Assembly (NCBI GenBank): GCA_026874595.1 | Contig: CM049308.1 | Span: forward strand, 21,241,867-21,305,866 | Length of the DNA: 64,000 bases | Reading direction: 5' to 3' | DNA from: Sipunculus nudus | Taxonomy: Eukaryota > Annelida > Sipuncula > Golfingiida > Sipunculidae | In this document: piece by piece, positions 1 through 8,880 of the stretch | Layout of the letters: every line of letters starts with the position of its first letter | How positions within the stretch are numbered: the stretch's first letter is position 1 | The notes under the pieces: generated by a model | The model's database searches: none | What the model was told of the DNA's origin: nothing | What the model saw: only the letters and a program-made list of their open reading frames with translations | Made by a program: the position numbers and the translations under genes

Positions 1-545
1 CATTGCTCGGACGATACAGGTAAGAGAGACCTTACTTCAGGTGTCCAAAGAGAATTTTCATAGACCTCTCGGGATATCAAGAAAGAAGGTTCTAGGTATA
101 ACAGATACGATTCGTGCCCTGTTAACGGACGACCGCCTCATTTGGTCTCAAAAATGGAGCAAAAATGCGAATAATTCCCGGAAAAAATACATGTGGCTCC
201 ACCAGTCTACAGGAACTGATTAACACACCATGATCTATATGCATGCAAAGAATCATGGTGATCAATGCATTAACATCAGACATTGGAGCCTTTTATATCA
301 TGTTTTGAATTATTCGGGGGGTATTTTCGAGCCCATAGCTGGAAGAATATAGGTCGCAAAGACCTATTTCAAGGTTTCCAAGGAAATTTTTAATGGACCT
401 ATTTGGGTATTTAGTTAGAAGTTTCTAAGTCCAGCGGTTAAGATTTTTGCCATGTTAACGGTCAACCGGATGGACGAACGGACAGACGACGGATGAAGAT
501 GATCGCTTTAGCTCAGATGACGTTCAGTCAGCTGAGTTAAAAAAC
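1..545 (-). repeat. AGCTCAGCTGA-family dispersed repeat, inverted copy
   Basis: This stretch is the reverse complement of the family seen in + orientation at 5245, 22326, 44126 and 61144. It holds TTCAGTCAGCTGAGTTA at its right edge (about 523-540), which is the complement of the family start, plus the internal pieces 'CAGGTGTCCAAAGAGA' and 'CCTGTTAACGGACGACCG'. A parallel copy lies at 29735-30240. The 60-codon frame at 41-223 falls inside the repeat and has no gene-like support. The left end is cut by the window. Confidence 0.7.
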
Positions 546-570
546 GATTCCGGTCGGTCGATAGTATTAA

Positions 571-586
571 GGTGGCACGACTGGTC
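571..586 (+). repeat. left terminal inverted repeat of the TTAA element
   Basis: GGTGGCACGACTGGTC directly follows TTAA and is the exact reverse complement of 3087-3102. Similarity between the two ends stops after this point. Confidence 0.85.
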
Positions 587-1116
587 AAAATCCTAAAATT
601 GGTGTTTTTTCAATAAAAGGTATACGTAATATTGAATACTGGGCGGATCTAATGCAGCTGAACACATTTTGGGTCGCCTTTGGGTGCATTTTGTGGAAAA
701 GGGTGATTTCTATTCAGTAAACACCAAGATGTTATGACAGGGTGTTTGTAAACTAACTACAGCCCTGCCACAGGCCTGTCAATCACTCTGCCCCCAGCCA
801 TCACCTGGGTCATTCAGCCAATCGCGAGGTGCAAGTGTTTAATTAATGCATGGGCCAAGTACCTCCGTGGCAAGAACAGACGGTCGACGTTTGATAGCCC
901 AATCTAATTAGCTGAGCATACAACTGATAAGCGTTGGAGAGCAACCCTAACTCTAGCTAATTAGTGTGCAAACAACCCCGTCCTTGTGAATGATCTGTTA
1001 GTGTCATTGGCCTTTCTGTCTTTTTTCGGGTATGTTACGTCGAAACACAAATTTTCACTTGACATCATGTTATTTCTGCTATATCGTAAGCCTATCGCAA
1101 ATACGTAAAATTACTT

Positions 1117-1125
1117 TATAAAAAG
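1117..1125 (+). promoter_or_regulatory. TATA box ahead of the transposon-borne open frame
   Basis: TATAAAAAG lies about 35 bases before the first ATG of the open frame (1153) and about 100 before the second (1216). It fits a metazoan TATA element with a start near 1147. It is a short motif in AT-rich DNA, so support comes only from its position. Confidence 0.35.
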
Positions 1126-1215
1126 CTGCTTCATATCCCAACTATAACGTCTGTGATATTCATACTGTCAACACCGCAACAAATAAATATTACGCCACTA
1201 CCAAACGAAACTACG

Positions 1216-1715
1216 ATGGGCCGACGACGCAAATCCCGAATGCCACTTGAAAAACTGCAGCAGTTGAATGATATCAAGAAGTCTCAGCGGGCCGCACCTA
1301 CTTCCGTGATCAAACTGATGGCCAGCGACGATGAATCGTCAGATGACGGCATCTCTACGTTTACGCATGAAGGAAAACCGGTTTATTTCAGCGAAATGAA
1401 TATAATTGACTCGTTGTTTTGAATTTTTCTCCAGCGTGACGAGGTTGGTCCTGAAGGTGAACAATACGCTCTGCCGCCTGTGGTTCTGGCATACGTTAGA
1501 GCCATGTATCCTGGGCAAGTGAAAGGCGGAATACGTCCGGTACGTAATAGTGTTGAAATATATAATGCTACGCACTAAACAGAGCATAAAAACGGTTTAT
1601 AAAACTAAAGTGTGTAAACAATGGGGGTCAAGGATGTATCAACTATACAATTAGTAATTGTATATTCACGTTTATTTTGCATATATTAAAAAATAAACCT
1701 TACTTCTGGCGGTTG

Positions 1716-1782
<67 letters not shown>

Positions 1783-1909
1783 TCATATATACAAAATTTA
1801 TTAAATGTTTGATCAAAATATGCGACATATCTGGTTTATTATGCGTTTTATTTTTCAGGGGGCCTACGCCGTGAACATCCAGACCGTCTTGGACGCTGTT
1901 ATTTGTTGA
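1216..1909 (+). CDS. candidate three-exon small gene inside the TTAA element, function unknown
   Basis: Proposed exons are 1216-1380, 1435-1539 and 1859-1909, each ending on a codon boundary. Exon 1 starts ATGGGCCGACGACGC and encodes a basic N-terminus (MGRRRKSR) followed by an acidic run (SDDESSDD). The first intron would be GT...CTCCAG and only 54 bases. Unspliced, the frame stops at 1422. The second has a good donor CCG|GTACGT and a good acceptor TTTTTCAG|GGG, with the (TA)n tract inside it. Exon 2 reads RDEVGPEGEQYALPPVVLAY and onward; exon 3 ends in TGA at 1907-1909. The product would be about 106 residues. Base composition is richer in GC than the surroundings, as expected of coding DNA. 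An upstream in-frame ATG at 1153 would add 21 residues. I do not recognise the protein. It may be a transposase remnant or a captured host fragment. Confidence 0.3.
1719..1779. repeat. (TA)n microsatellite
   Basis: An uninterrupted AT/TA dinucleotide run of about 60 bases lies in the second proposed intron of the transposon-borne frame. It also produces the run of alternating tyrosine and isoleucine codons in the opposite strand. Confidence 0.95.
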
Positions 1910-1944
1910 TTGTTTAATTTGTTGCCATTTATAGATTCCATGTA

Positions 1945-1950
1945 AATAAA
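1945..1950 (+). terminator. polyadenylation signal AATAAA
   Basis: AATAAA lies 36 bases after the proposed stop at 1909, and a second AATAAA follows near 2044. It is consistent with the three-exon model, but this hexamer is common in AT-rich DNA. Confidence 0.3.
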
Positions 1951-3086
1951 CCTTCTTATAAGATAATCGCGCTCCTTCTGTGACTTGAATGTGTGTGCAT
2001 GATGTATGAAAGTGACAAATCACCGTCTTCCTATTCTTCCCTCCAATAAACAATAAGTCCAGATTTCACATATGACTTGTATGTGTATGCGAGATTTGTA
2101 TAATTGTTATAAACTCGTCTCTATTGTCAACCCCTAAATACCTATAAAGGTTGTAAACCGTGATAAGTAAATCAATCTTCGTTCTCCTTGAATGCCCATA
2201 AATCCCGCTCCCCTAGTTCCTGTGTAAACACGCGGTTACCCATTAGGCCCGGCGATGCACCTGTTCTGCCGCGGGTCCAAGTAGTCGGGTGCTCAGCGCA
2301 CCTTGGCACTCGGCCAAAACTGTAAGCTCCGCCTACTGAAGTCCATACACGTGGTGTTTGACAAGTCGCTGGTGTGACAGGTCAAACTTTTATCGTTTTA
2401 ATACGTTTTTAAAGCAAATTAGTCAATTAATCCATGTTATTATATCATGGTTTGATAGGAACCACCGTCTTGACCAAATTCATGTGACTGTCAACATGTA
2501 GTTGTGGTTAGTTACGTGTGTAGGACGAATGATATCTACGAATATAGTTTTTGGCCATTTTCTCGAAACATCATTTCACCTGGACACCTTATCTTTAGAG
2601 CGTTATTTCTCAGTAATCACTTGTCCGAAACATACCATCTTTGAGATATATAATTGTTAATATGTCTTCTCAAAAGCGTTTTTTTTATTTTACGCCTATA
2701 CTAAATTTGAAGGATTTTATTAAGGTAAAAGTAAAAAATGAAATGATTTGTGAAGATTTCAAAATTAAATACTCTGTAAACTCGTAATTTTTAAACTTAA
2801 CTCACTAAACAAAAAAAAACACCTGGGGATTATTATCTAAATTCTCGATTTATTTAAGAAGATTTTCTGTATCTCCTTTAGTTGTGCTGGAATAAACGAT
2901 ATTTTTTAATTAAAATTAAATCAAAATTCTTACAAATTCAAACCTGTTCCTCGGAAACAAAATTTATTATCACCAAACTATAGAGAATTTTCTTAGCTTT
3001 CAGAAAATGTATACTTTAGGGGGTATTAAAGCATTAGATTGTTCCATCCAAAGGAAAAACTGAAACAAAGTCAGGTCAGGTGGGGG

Positions 3087-3102
3087 GACCAGTCGTGCCA
3101 CC
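3087..3102 (-). repeat. right terminal inverted repeat of the TTAA element
   Basis: GACCAGTCGTGCCACC directly precedes TTAA (3103-3106) and mirrors the left end exactly, followed by the sequence that resumes at 30258 in the empty paralog. Confidence 0.85.
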
Positions 3103-3106
3103 TTAA

Positions 3107-3397
3107 TAAAATGGTTGATCCTTTTGGCCGGTTTCACTTATATTTCCTCCTGCTGTTATGTCCCAGTCGCCCAAGACAGACTGGTTTGTAAACATCTTTC
3201 GAAAAATTAATAAAGTATACATTCGGTTATTATACCTCCTAGTAAACCCTAGAACCTAGTAAGCCCACAATGCCCTTTGAAGTGACTGGCCACTGGTTAA
3301 CTGGGAAACCACTTTTTTATAACTCACCGTATACTGGTCTCGCTGGTGACGGTGTTGTGATGACACCTTGATCAGGACTGCGTGGCTAAAAAGCTGT

Positions 3398-3470
<73 letters not shown>

Positions 3471-3612
3471 AGTGGACAAGTTGAGACCTATGAAAGTATT
3501 TATGAATGATAAGGTAACCAGGTGACTGATTTCCTTATACGCCTTGTCTTCATATCAAGGCCAGTGTCACAGCGGCATTCCTTTAATTATACAAATTTGA
3601 TATTAAACGTTT
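3107..3612 (+). repeat. CAGGACTACGTGGCT module, copy 1
   Basis: This continues the module interrupted by the TTAA element and matches 30258-30700. Hallmarks are CCCTAGAACCTAGTAAGC, a TGATCAGGACTGCGTGGCTA core, a (TA)n tract, then GCAAGTGGACAAGTTGAGAC and CAGCGGCATTCCTTTAATTA. No open frame of interest is present. Confidence 0.75.
3400..3467. repeat. (TA)n microsatellite within the module
   Basis: A TA run of nearly 70 bases sits between GCTGTCTT and GCAAGTGG. The same spot in the copy at 30540 holds only about 14 bases, so the tract length varies between copies. Confidence 0.95.
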
Positions 3613-4130
3613 ATAACTAGCCTATTCACACGAATCTCTTGCACGGTAACAGTTTGGGGTGGGAAAAATCGTTTAATGTATCAACCTGTAGGGGGGTGTT
3701 TCAGCTTACACGGTAGTGTTCGTTGATAAGATAACATATTAGATATATATACGACAATAAATCGATAGGTCAAATGGTGTCTATATTCAGTCCTTTCATA
3801 AATTACCCCTAACAAGGTAATGCCCATAGTCCTAAGGAGTAAACTTTTGGAAACATCTAGCAATAGGTCAATGATTACATGTATAAACGTCATTTTGTCA
3901 TTTTAATAGGTGCCATCGGTAATTCCGCCGAGTGCAGGATTTAATCATAATACAAGAGAAAAGTATGGCGCATAAGTTTACAAAACTGTTCATTCCATCT
4001 CTGTAGCAACGGCTGTCAAATCTTCCTTCTCTTCCGACTTGGTCACATAACTAGAGGGAGACCTGCTTGTGTGCCGTCAGTAAATCCAAAACAATGAAGG
4101 AAGCATTACCATTATATACCGAGTTATAAA
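3613..4130 (+). repeat. diverged copy of the pre-satellite block
   Basis: It shares order and wording with 8225-8720 and 47606-48110: CGAATCTCTTGCACGGTAAC, GGGGGGTGTTTCA, CGTTGATAAGATAACAT and a later GGTCACATAACT. The copy is clearly older than those two. Confidence 0.65.
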
Positions 4131-4360
4131 GGAATTTATACATACATATGCAAGCGGACAAGTTGAAACCTGTAAAAGTATTTCGCATTGATAAGGCATT
4201 CAAGAGAGTGAATTCCTTATACGAGACTCTCCCCTTTTCTCCATATCCACGCCACGGTCACAGCGGCATTCCTTTATTTAAAGGGGCCAATCACCTATCT
4301 GACCTTTATAAACTAAAGGTAATTCCTTGGAGCTTTCATAAGAATTGTCCTTAAAAGGTG
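4131..4360 (+). repeat. CAGGACTACGTGGCT module, short copy 2
   Basis: Contains the right half of the module only: GCAAGCGGACAAGTTGAAAC, GATAAGGCATTCAAG, CCACGGTCACAGCGGCATTC. The 68-codon frame at 4148-4354 is also partly open in other copies (11927-12121, 50750-50944), but it is disrupted differently in each and looks incidental. Confidence 0.65.
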
Positions 4361-4551
4361 GACATCACCGCACACAGACTGCTTGTTTTGTTTATATTAA
4401 CGCGTATATATTATGATGGGGCCTGCCAAAACAATCAAAACAAATTCAGCAATGGTATCTTGGAGCAAGCCAGATAAGCCAGAGCTTTGCAAATGGTGTT
4501 TTGCAACAAGTGACCTTTCTATCTCCGCATAGATGCAACCTACCACCTAAG
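4361..4551. other. unassigned spacer
   Basis: I see no repeat partner, open frame or RNA gene in this stretch. Confidence 0.5.
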
Positions 4552-5244
4552 GTTACATGTTATGCAATCCCATCACTAGGACAAGCCCTCTCTCCACTGA
4601 GTTGAGCTTGATCAGGCTGTCTGCAGTTAATACCATACCACAGGGAGTTTTTTTCTCTCCCCCCCCCCCACCCCATTCTGTTGACAGACCTGTACTATGA
4701 ACTAGATGAATCTTAAAATTAACATTTTTCAGCAATGAGCAGTAACAACAGACCTCTCCCCCCACCCACTCCTTCAATACACAAGACTAAAAACAAAATG
4801 AATCATATAATTTTAATGTTAAATAAATTCTTTTTGATAAGACTTGGACAATTTGATTTTTTAAAGAAAAAAAATTCAGAAATTTAATCCTAATATTCAA
4901 ATGTGATAAAATATTAGGATCTAATGTAAGTGCTGACAAGATTTAAGAAGATATAAATACTTTGTAGCATTTCATTCATATCTCTTAAAGTTGGCGGGGC
5001 CAAGGTGTGAATAACACTGTTAACTCAGTATTAAAATTAGAAATATTGGTCAAACTTTGTGGGATTAATTTTTAACTCACTCATGGCCATATATTTAACT
5101 TTTGAAAACTTAATTACCTTCAAACATTATTTGTTTTATGAAATGTTACTTTTTATATAACACTTACCGTAGGCCTATTTGTTCCCTTGGTGCATCACTT
5201 AATGGTTTAGCTCATGTCCATTATTCTATAATTTACAGAGTTTC
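4552..5244 (+). repeat. dispersed repeat shared with 41990-42675
   Basis: The two stretches match closely over their length, beginning TTATGCAATCCCATCACTA and ending TTTACAGAGTTTCATTTT. Both include a C-rich tract and the phrase TAGGCCTATTTGTTCCCTTG. Past this point the copies diverge: here the sequence joins the AGCTCAGCTGA family, there it continues to a GGTGAGCGATGTGACCC end. It is probably an interior part of a related long element. Confidence 0.7.
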
Positions 5245-5938
5245 ATTTTTGCATGCATATTGATCATGGGGTGTTTCATCACTTCCTGCAGACTGGTGGC
5301 GTCACCTGAAATTTTTTCCCAATTTTTACTATTTATTTCTCTATTTTTGAGATCTTCAAGGATGTGGTTGCCTGTTAACAGGGCACAAATGGTTAAAATT
5401 GGACCTAGAATCTTCTTACTCGACATTCAAGGAGGGCCATGAAAAAATCTTCAGGGAAACTTGAAATTAGGTCTTTCTTACTTATATCCTCTGAGCTATG
5501 GTGATCAGAATTACCCCTACCCCCATCCCCACACCCCCCACCAAGAATGATTTAAAATTTACCTCAAAAGCTCAACTGTTGCATTGATCACCGTGACTCT
5601 TTGCATGCATATTCATCAAGGATTGTTTCATCAGTTCCTGCAGACTGGTGGTTAACCCTAACCTTGATTTTTTTCAAAATTTTACGCATTTTCATAGCAC
5701 AAATAGTAACAATTGCACCTAGAATCTTCTAACCTAACATCCAGGGAGGTCAATGAAAACTCTCCTTGGAAACCTGAAATTAGGTCTCTATTAACCATAT
5801 CTTCTGAGCTATGCTTAAGTTCAATGGGGCACCATCTACAAAATTTGGCATTGAAAAAATTCCTTTTGTGAATGTTTTCCTAGTCAGCTGAGCGTCATGA
5901 CCCCTGCGTCACTTGTTTAAGTTTTCCGCATCCTCGCA
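5245..5938 (+). repeat. AGCTCAGCTGA-family repeat, 5'-truncated copy
   Basis: It begins inside the family at GCATGCATATTGATCATGG and ends with AGTCAGCTGAGCGTCATGAC and TCACTTGTTTAAG. Two internal subrepeats carry the phrase TTCCTGCAGACTGGTGG. Short opposing frames at 5226-5442 are open only because both strands lack stops here; the same happens at 44402-44636. Confidence 0.75.
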
Positions 5939-6214
5939 TTTTATGTATAAATATACACTAATTATTGATCACTCTATTGACTGAAGGCTACATGTAAATA
6001 TCTGTGAGTCATGCGAAACAGGATTTTTTGTATCAATGCCTTTATTAAAGGACAGGGTCATGGCACCATTAGGACCATCCCGGGGCTGCATTTAGTCTGG
6101 CAGAATAATTTATACAAAGTGGGTACATCGCAAAGTATAAAGTAAAAAACTTTTATTTTTAATCTTTGTCCCTTAATTTTCCTGAACAATGATGCCACCC
6201 CGCCATTTTACCTC
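5939..6214 (+). repeat. leader segment preceding the 39-bp minisatellite
   Basis: A non-tandem leader that always precedes a minisatellite block. The same text is at 23279-23574, 32815-33080 (partial), 45122-45419 and 62096-62390. Recognisable parts are TATTGATCACTCTATTG, AAAGGACAGGGTCATGGCAC and CCTGAACAATGATGCCA. Confidence 0.75.
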
Positions 6215-6982
6215 GGTCAGTGGTCAGATACATTGGGCAAGCGATGATGAAGTGGTCGGGCCTGGTCAGATGCATAGGTCCAGTGGTAAAAATGGTCAGT
6301 GGTCAGATGCATTGGTCCAGCTGTGGGGATGTGGTAATAAGTTAGATATATTGGTCAAGCGATAGGAAAGTGGTCCGTGGTCAGACACCTAGGTCCAGTG
6401 ATCAGATATACTGGTCGAGTGGTCAGATACATGTGTCCATCCGTGGGCAAATGGTCAGTGATCAGAAACATTGGTCCCGCCGTGGGGAAGTGGTAAGGTG
6501 TCAGATAAACTGGACCAGCGGTGTTGAAGTGGGAAGTGGTCAAAGACATTGGTACAGTGGTGGGGAAGTTTTCAGTGGTAAAAGGCATTGGCCCAGTTGT
6601 GAGGAAGTGGACAGTGGTCAAATTATTTGCTACAATGGTTGGTGAAGCGGTCAGTTGTCAGATATATTGGTTTTCCGGTGTGGAAGTGGTCAGTGGTCAG
6701 AAAGATTGCCTCTGCAGTGAGAAAGGGGTTAGTGGTCAGAGACATTGCTCCAGTGGTCAATAAGTGGTCATTGGTCAAAGACATTGCTACATTGGTGGGT
6801 GAAGTGGTCAGTGGTCAGATACATTGGTATTCTGTTGTGGAAGTGGTCAGTGGTCAGAAAGATGGCTCCTGCAGTGAGAAAGTGGTTAATGGCCAGATAC
6901 ATTGCTCCAGCGGTCAAGGAGTGGTCATTGGACAAAGAGATTGATCCATTGGTGGGTGAAGTGGTCAGTGGTCAGACACAAT
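6215..6982 (+). repeat. 39-bp minisatellite block 1 (degenerate)
   Basis: Tandem units built around GTCAGTGGTCAGATACATTG followed by a GTCCAGCGGTGGGGAAGTG-like half. Units here are diverged and several are shortened. The unit length of 39 (13 codons) keeps several frames open on both strands (6355-6621 on -, 6370-7050 in three + frames); none of these is supported as a gene. Confidence 0.9.
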
Positions 6983-7690
6983 ACCGAAAATGCCCCCTTA
7001 GGACACACTTGGCATCGTTCCCGATACATCAATACATTTCTGATGCGTAGCCATTGAGGAATTGCGTGAAAGTGATTCAGTGCGACCACTAACCAGTCGT
7101 ATATGGGACCACCGTCAATTATAATATAGATAATATGAATATGCATGTCATTTAAATGGATGTATAATAACCCTTTTCTCAACTTCACGGATACATCCTC
7201 CTTTATACCGATGGATGACTTGCAATGCAACGATTAGTTTGAATTAGTCTAAACGAACGAGTTTAGATTGAATTTCGTCTTAGATATAAGACTATGAGAG
7301 AATTGTGTATTGGCAAACACATTAATTTTAAAATTGTCCTTAATTAGGCGCATTACGCGTAGGAACATAAGTTAGATCATATTTCGTGCGTGCACATAAG
7401 CACATTCACACAAAATAAATATCTTTATAAATTGAAAAAAAGTAGCGATATATATAAAATTAGGAGTTCAAAAACATGTTATGTGATTCTTTTGTTTATA
7501 AGACCCATTGGCATTTTATGACGTACGCCGTGCTCATAAATATGAGCAATGGCTATAAGAACGTGGATTTTGTGTATATTATACTTTACTCATTATGCAT
7601 TATACTGACAGATGTACACGAATATCCTTCATCTATGATTTGGACTTTTCAGTACGCAAACATGTTTGCGGTCGAGCAAATCTTAAGCCA
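6983..7690 (+). repeat. hairpin module, copy 1
   Basis: Starts CGAAAATGCCCCCTTAGGAC and runs through GATGGATGACTTGCAATGCA to the hairpin TGCTCAT-AAAT-ATGAGCA at 7531-7548, then a GACAGATGTACACG segment. Related copies start near 16690, 24557, 31226, 34180, 46367, 55508 and 63373. Frames on either strand (6925-7230 -, 7476-7694 +) recur in sister copies only where those are nearly identical. Confidence 0.75.
7531..7548 (+). other. conserved hairpin TGCTCAT-AAAT-ATGAGCA
   Basis: Perfect 7-base inverted repeat with an AAAT loop. It is retained in every hairpin-module copy: 17619, 25105, 32475, 34646, 46915, 56436 and 63920. In older copies the right arm changes to GTGAGTA, which still allows G-U pairing. 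Confidence 0.6.
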
Positions 7691-8060
7691 TTAAGACCAC
7701 ATAGACACGTACTGTCTCATACGCCCTCCACCCTATACACACCCACCCACCGCCCCCAAAAAGTGCCAGATACATACTTCTGCCTAATTTGCACAATTAA
7801 CCAATTAACGGAAATAGTAACATTTCTTGCGACATTTGTATGTACCTCAAACATAATATGCCCTTTTATAAATAGCATTTAACAATATTTTTCACACCGT
7901 GGGAGGACCACATTCTCCCAACATAACGCATATCATGTGGCAGGTTCAGTCGGTCCCCGCTTTATAGACATTTCTGTCGGACTTATGTTATATGAAAATG
8001 GTTTTAACTTTCAAATTGGAATATATTTTTAATTTTGGAGGGATACATGATATAGGCAGA
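7691..8060 (+). repeat. linker between the hairpin module and the pre-satellite block
   Basis: Contains a C-rich CACCCACCCACCGCCCCC tract and an AACATAATATGCCC phrase. The same linker is at 25261-25680 (with an extra segment near 25300-25370) and 47075-47450. No gene seen. Confidence 0.6.
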
Positions 8061-8205
8061 AGGAAATCCGAATGGTCATATGGGGTTGGAAGTGACAATT
8101 GAATGGTCAAATGGGCTAAGGAGAGACAGAAACTGGTCAGATGGGCTCAGTAGTGTCAGTAGAATGGTTAAATGGGCATAAGAGTGGACAGCGACAGTAG
8201 AAAAG
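8061..8205 (+). repeat. short imperfect tandem repeat GAATGGTCAAATGGGC
   Basis: Four or five units built on 'ATGGTCA(A/G)ATGGGCT' with about 30-base spacing, also at 25684-25815 and 47452-47590. The unit resembles a decayed relative of the 39-bp minisatellite (GGTCAGAT... core). Confidence 0.6.
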
Positions 8206-8880
8206 CGAAATGGAAAACAAATTTTCAACTCGCCAATTAACACGCATCTCTTGCATGGTAATAGTATACATGGGGTTGGAAAATTGTTTTATATATCAGC
8301 ATGCTGGGGGGTGTTTCACCTGTCACGGTACTGCTCGTTGATAAGATAACATAATAGATATAAATGCGACAATAAATCAAAGTGTCGCCTGGTATCTATA
8401 TCAAGGCCTATATAAGCCGTTCATTGAATTATTATTTTTTCTTTAATAACAAAATTCTTAGAAATATTTTATTTATAATTTACCTATATCCTTGTAATAC
8501 CTGAAGTTGTTATTAATAGAAACTTTTGAAAAAAATCTAGCAACAGGACAATTATTACATCAATAGACGTTATGAAAGCATGTTTATGCAAATGTTATTT
8601 TAAATTGGTGTCATCAGTTATGGCCACATAACTGTGGGGATACTTGAGTGCGTTCAGTAAATCGAAAATAATGCAGGAATCTTTACTAATATATATTGAG
8701 TTATAAAGGAATCTTTCTCGCATATGGTAGGTATTGTTGCTCGTACACGGTTACATGGCTTATTTAAGCTACAGTGAACTTGCAGACTTTATGATAGTGA
8801 TATAATATATATTATGATAGTTTCAAAAAATATGAAAATATTCACATCCCCATCCTGATTTAGAGTGCGGTTCTGAACAT
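8206..8880 (+). repeat. pre-satellite block
   Basis: AT-rich non-coding block shared with 47591-48262 and, older, with 3613-4130. Contains CGCATCTCTTGCATGGTAAT and CGTTGATAAGATAACATAAT. It leads directly into the 46-bp satellite. Confidence 0.65.

Larger units (their letters stand above)
571..3102. mobile_element. DNA transposon-like insertion with 16-bp TIRs and TTAA flanks
   Basis: The ends are perfect inverted repeats, GGTGGCACGACTGGTC at 571-586 and its complement at 3087-3102. TTAA lies immediately outside on both sides (567-570 and 3103-3106). The paralogous module at 30241-30275 reads straight through the site with a single TTAA (30254-30257), so this is an insertion of about 2.53 kb. 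TTAA duplication is the rule for the piggyBac and Kolobok superfamilies. Because TTAA is palindromic, a TA duplication with TIRs starting AGGTGG fits equally well. No full transposase frame is present, so the copy is non-autonomous or decayed. It contains a small spliced-gene candidate (1216-1909), a (TA)n tract and an AT-rich right half (2400-3050). Confidence 0.85.

Noticed and set aside
1700-2053. 117-codon minus-strand frame
   Set aside because: About 20 of its codons are the Tyr-Ile run from the (TA)n tract; the rest overlaps the plus-strand exon candidate.
7531-7560. Helitron 3' end (hairpin followed by CTRR)
   Set aside because: No CTRR follows at the usual distance in any copy (GGCTATAA or GTGTCTATAA instead), and the module continues beyond it.
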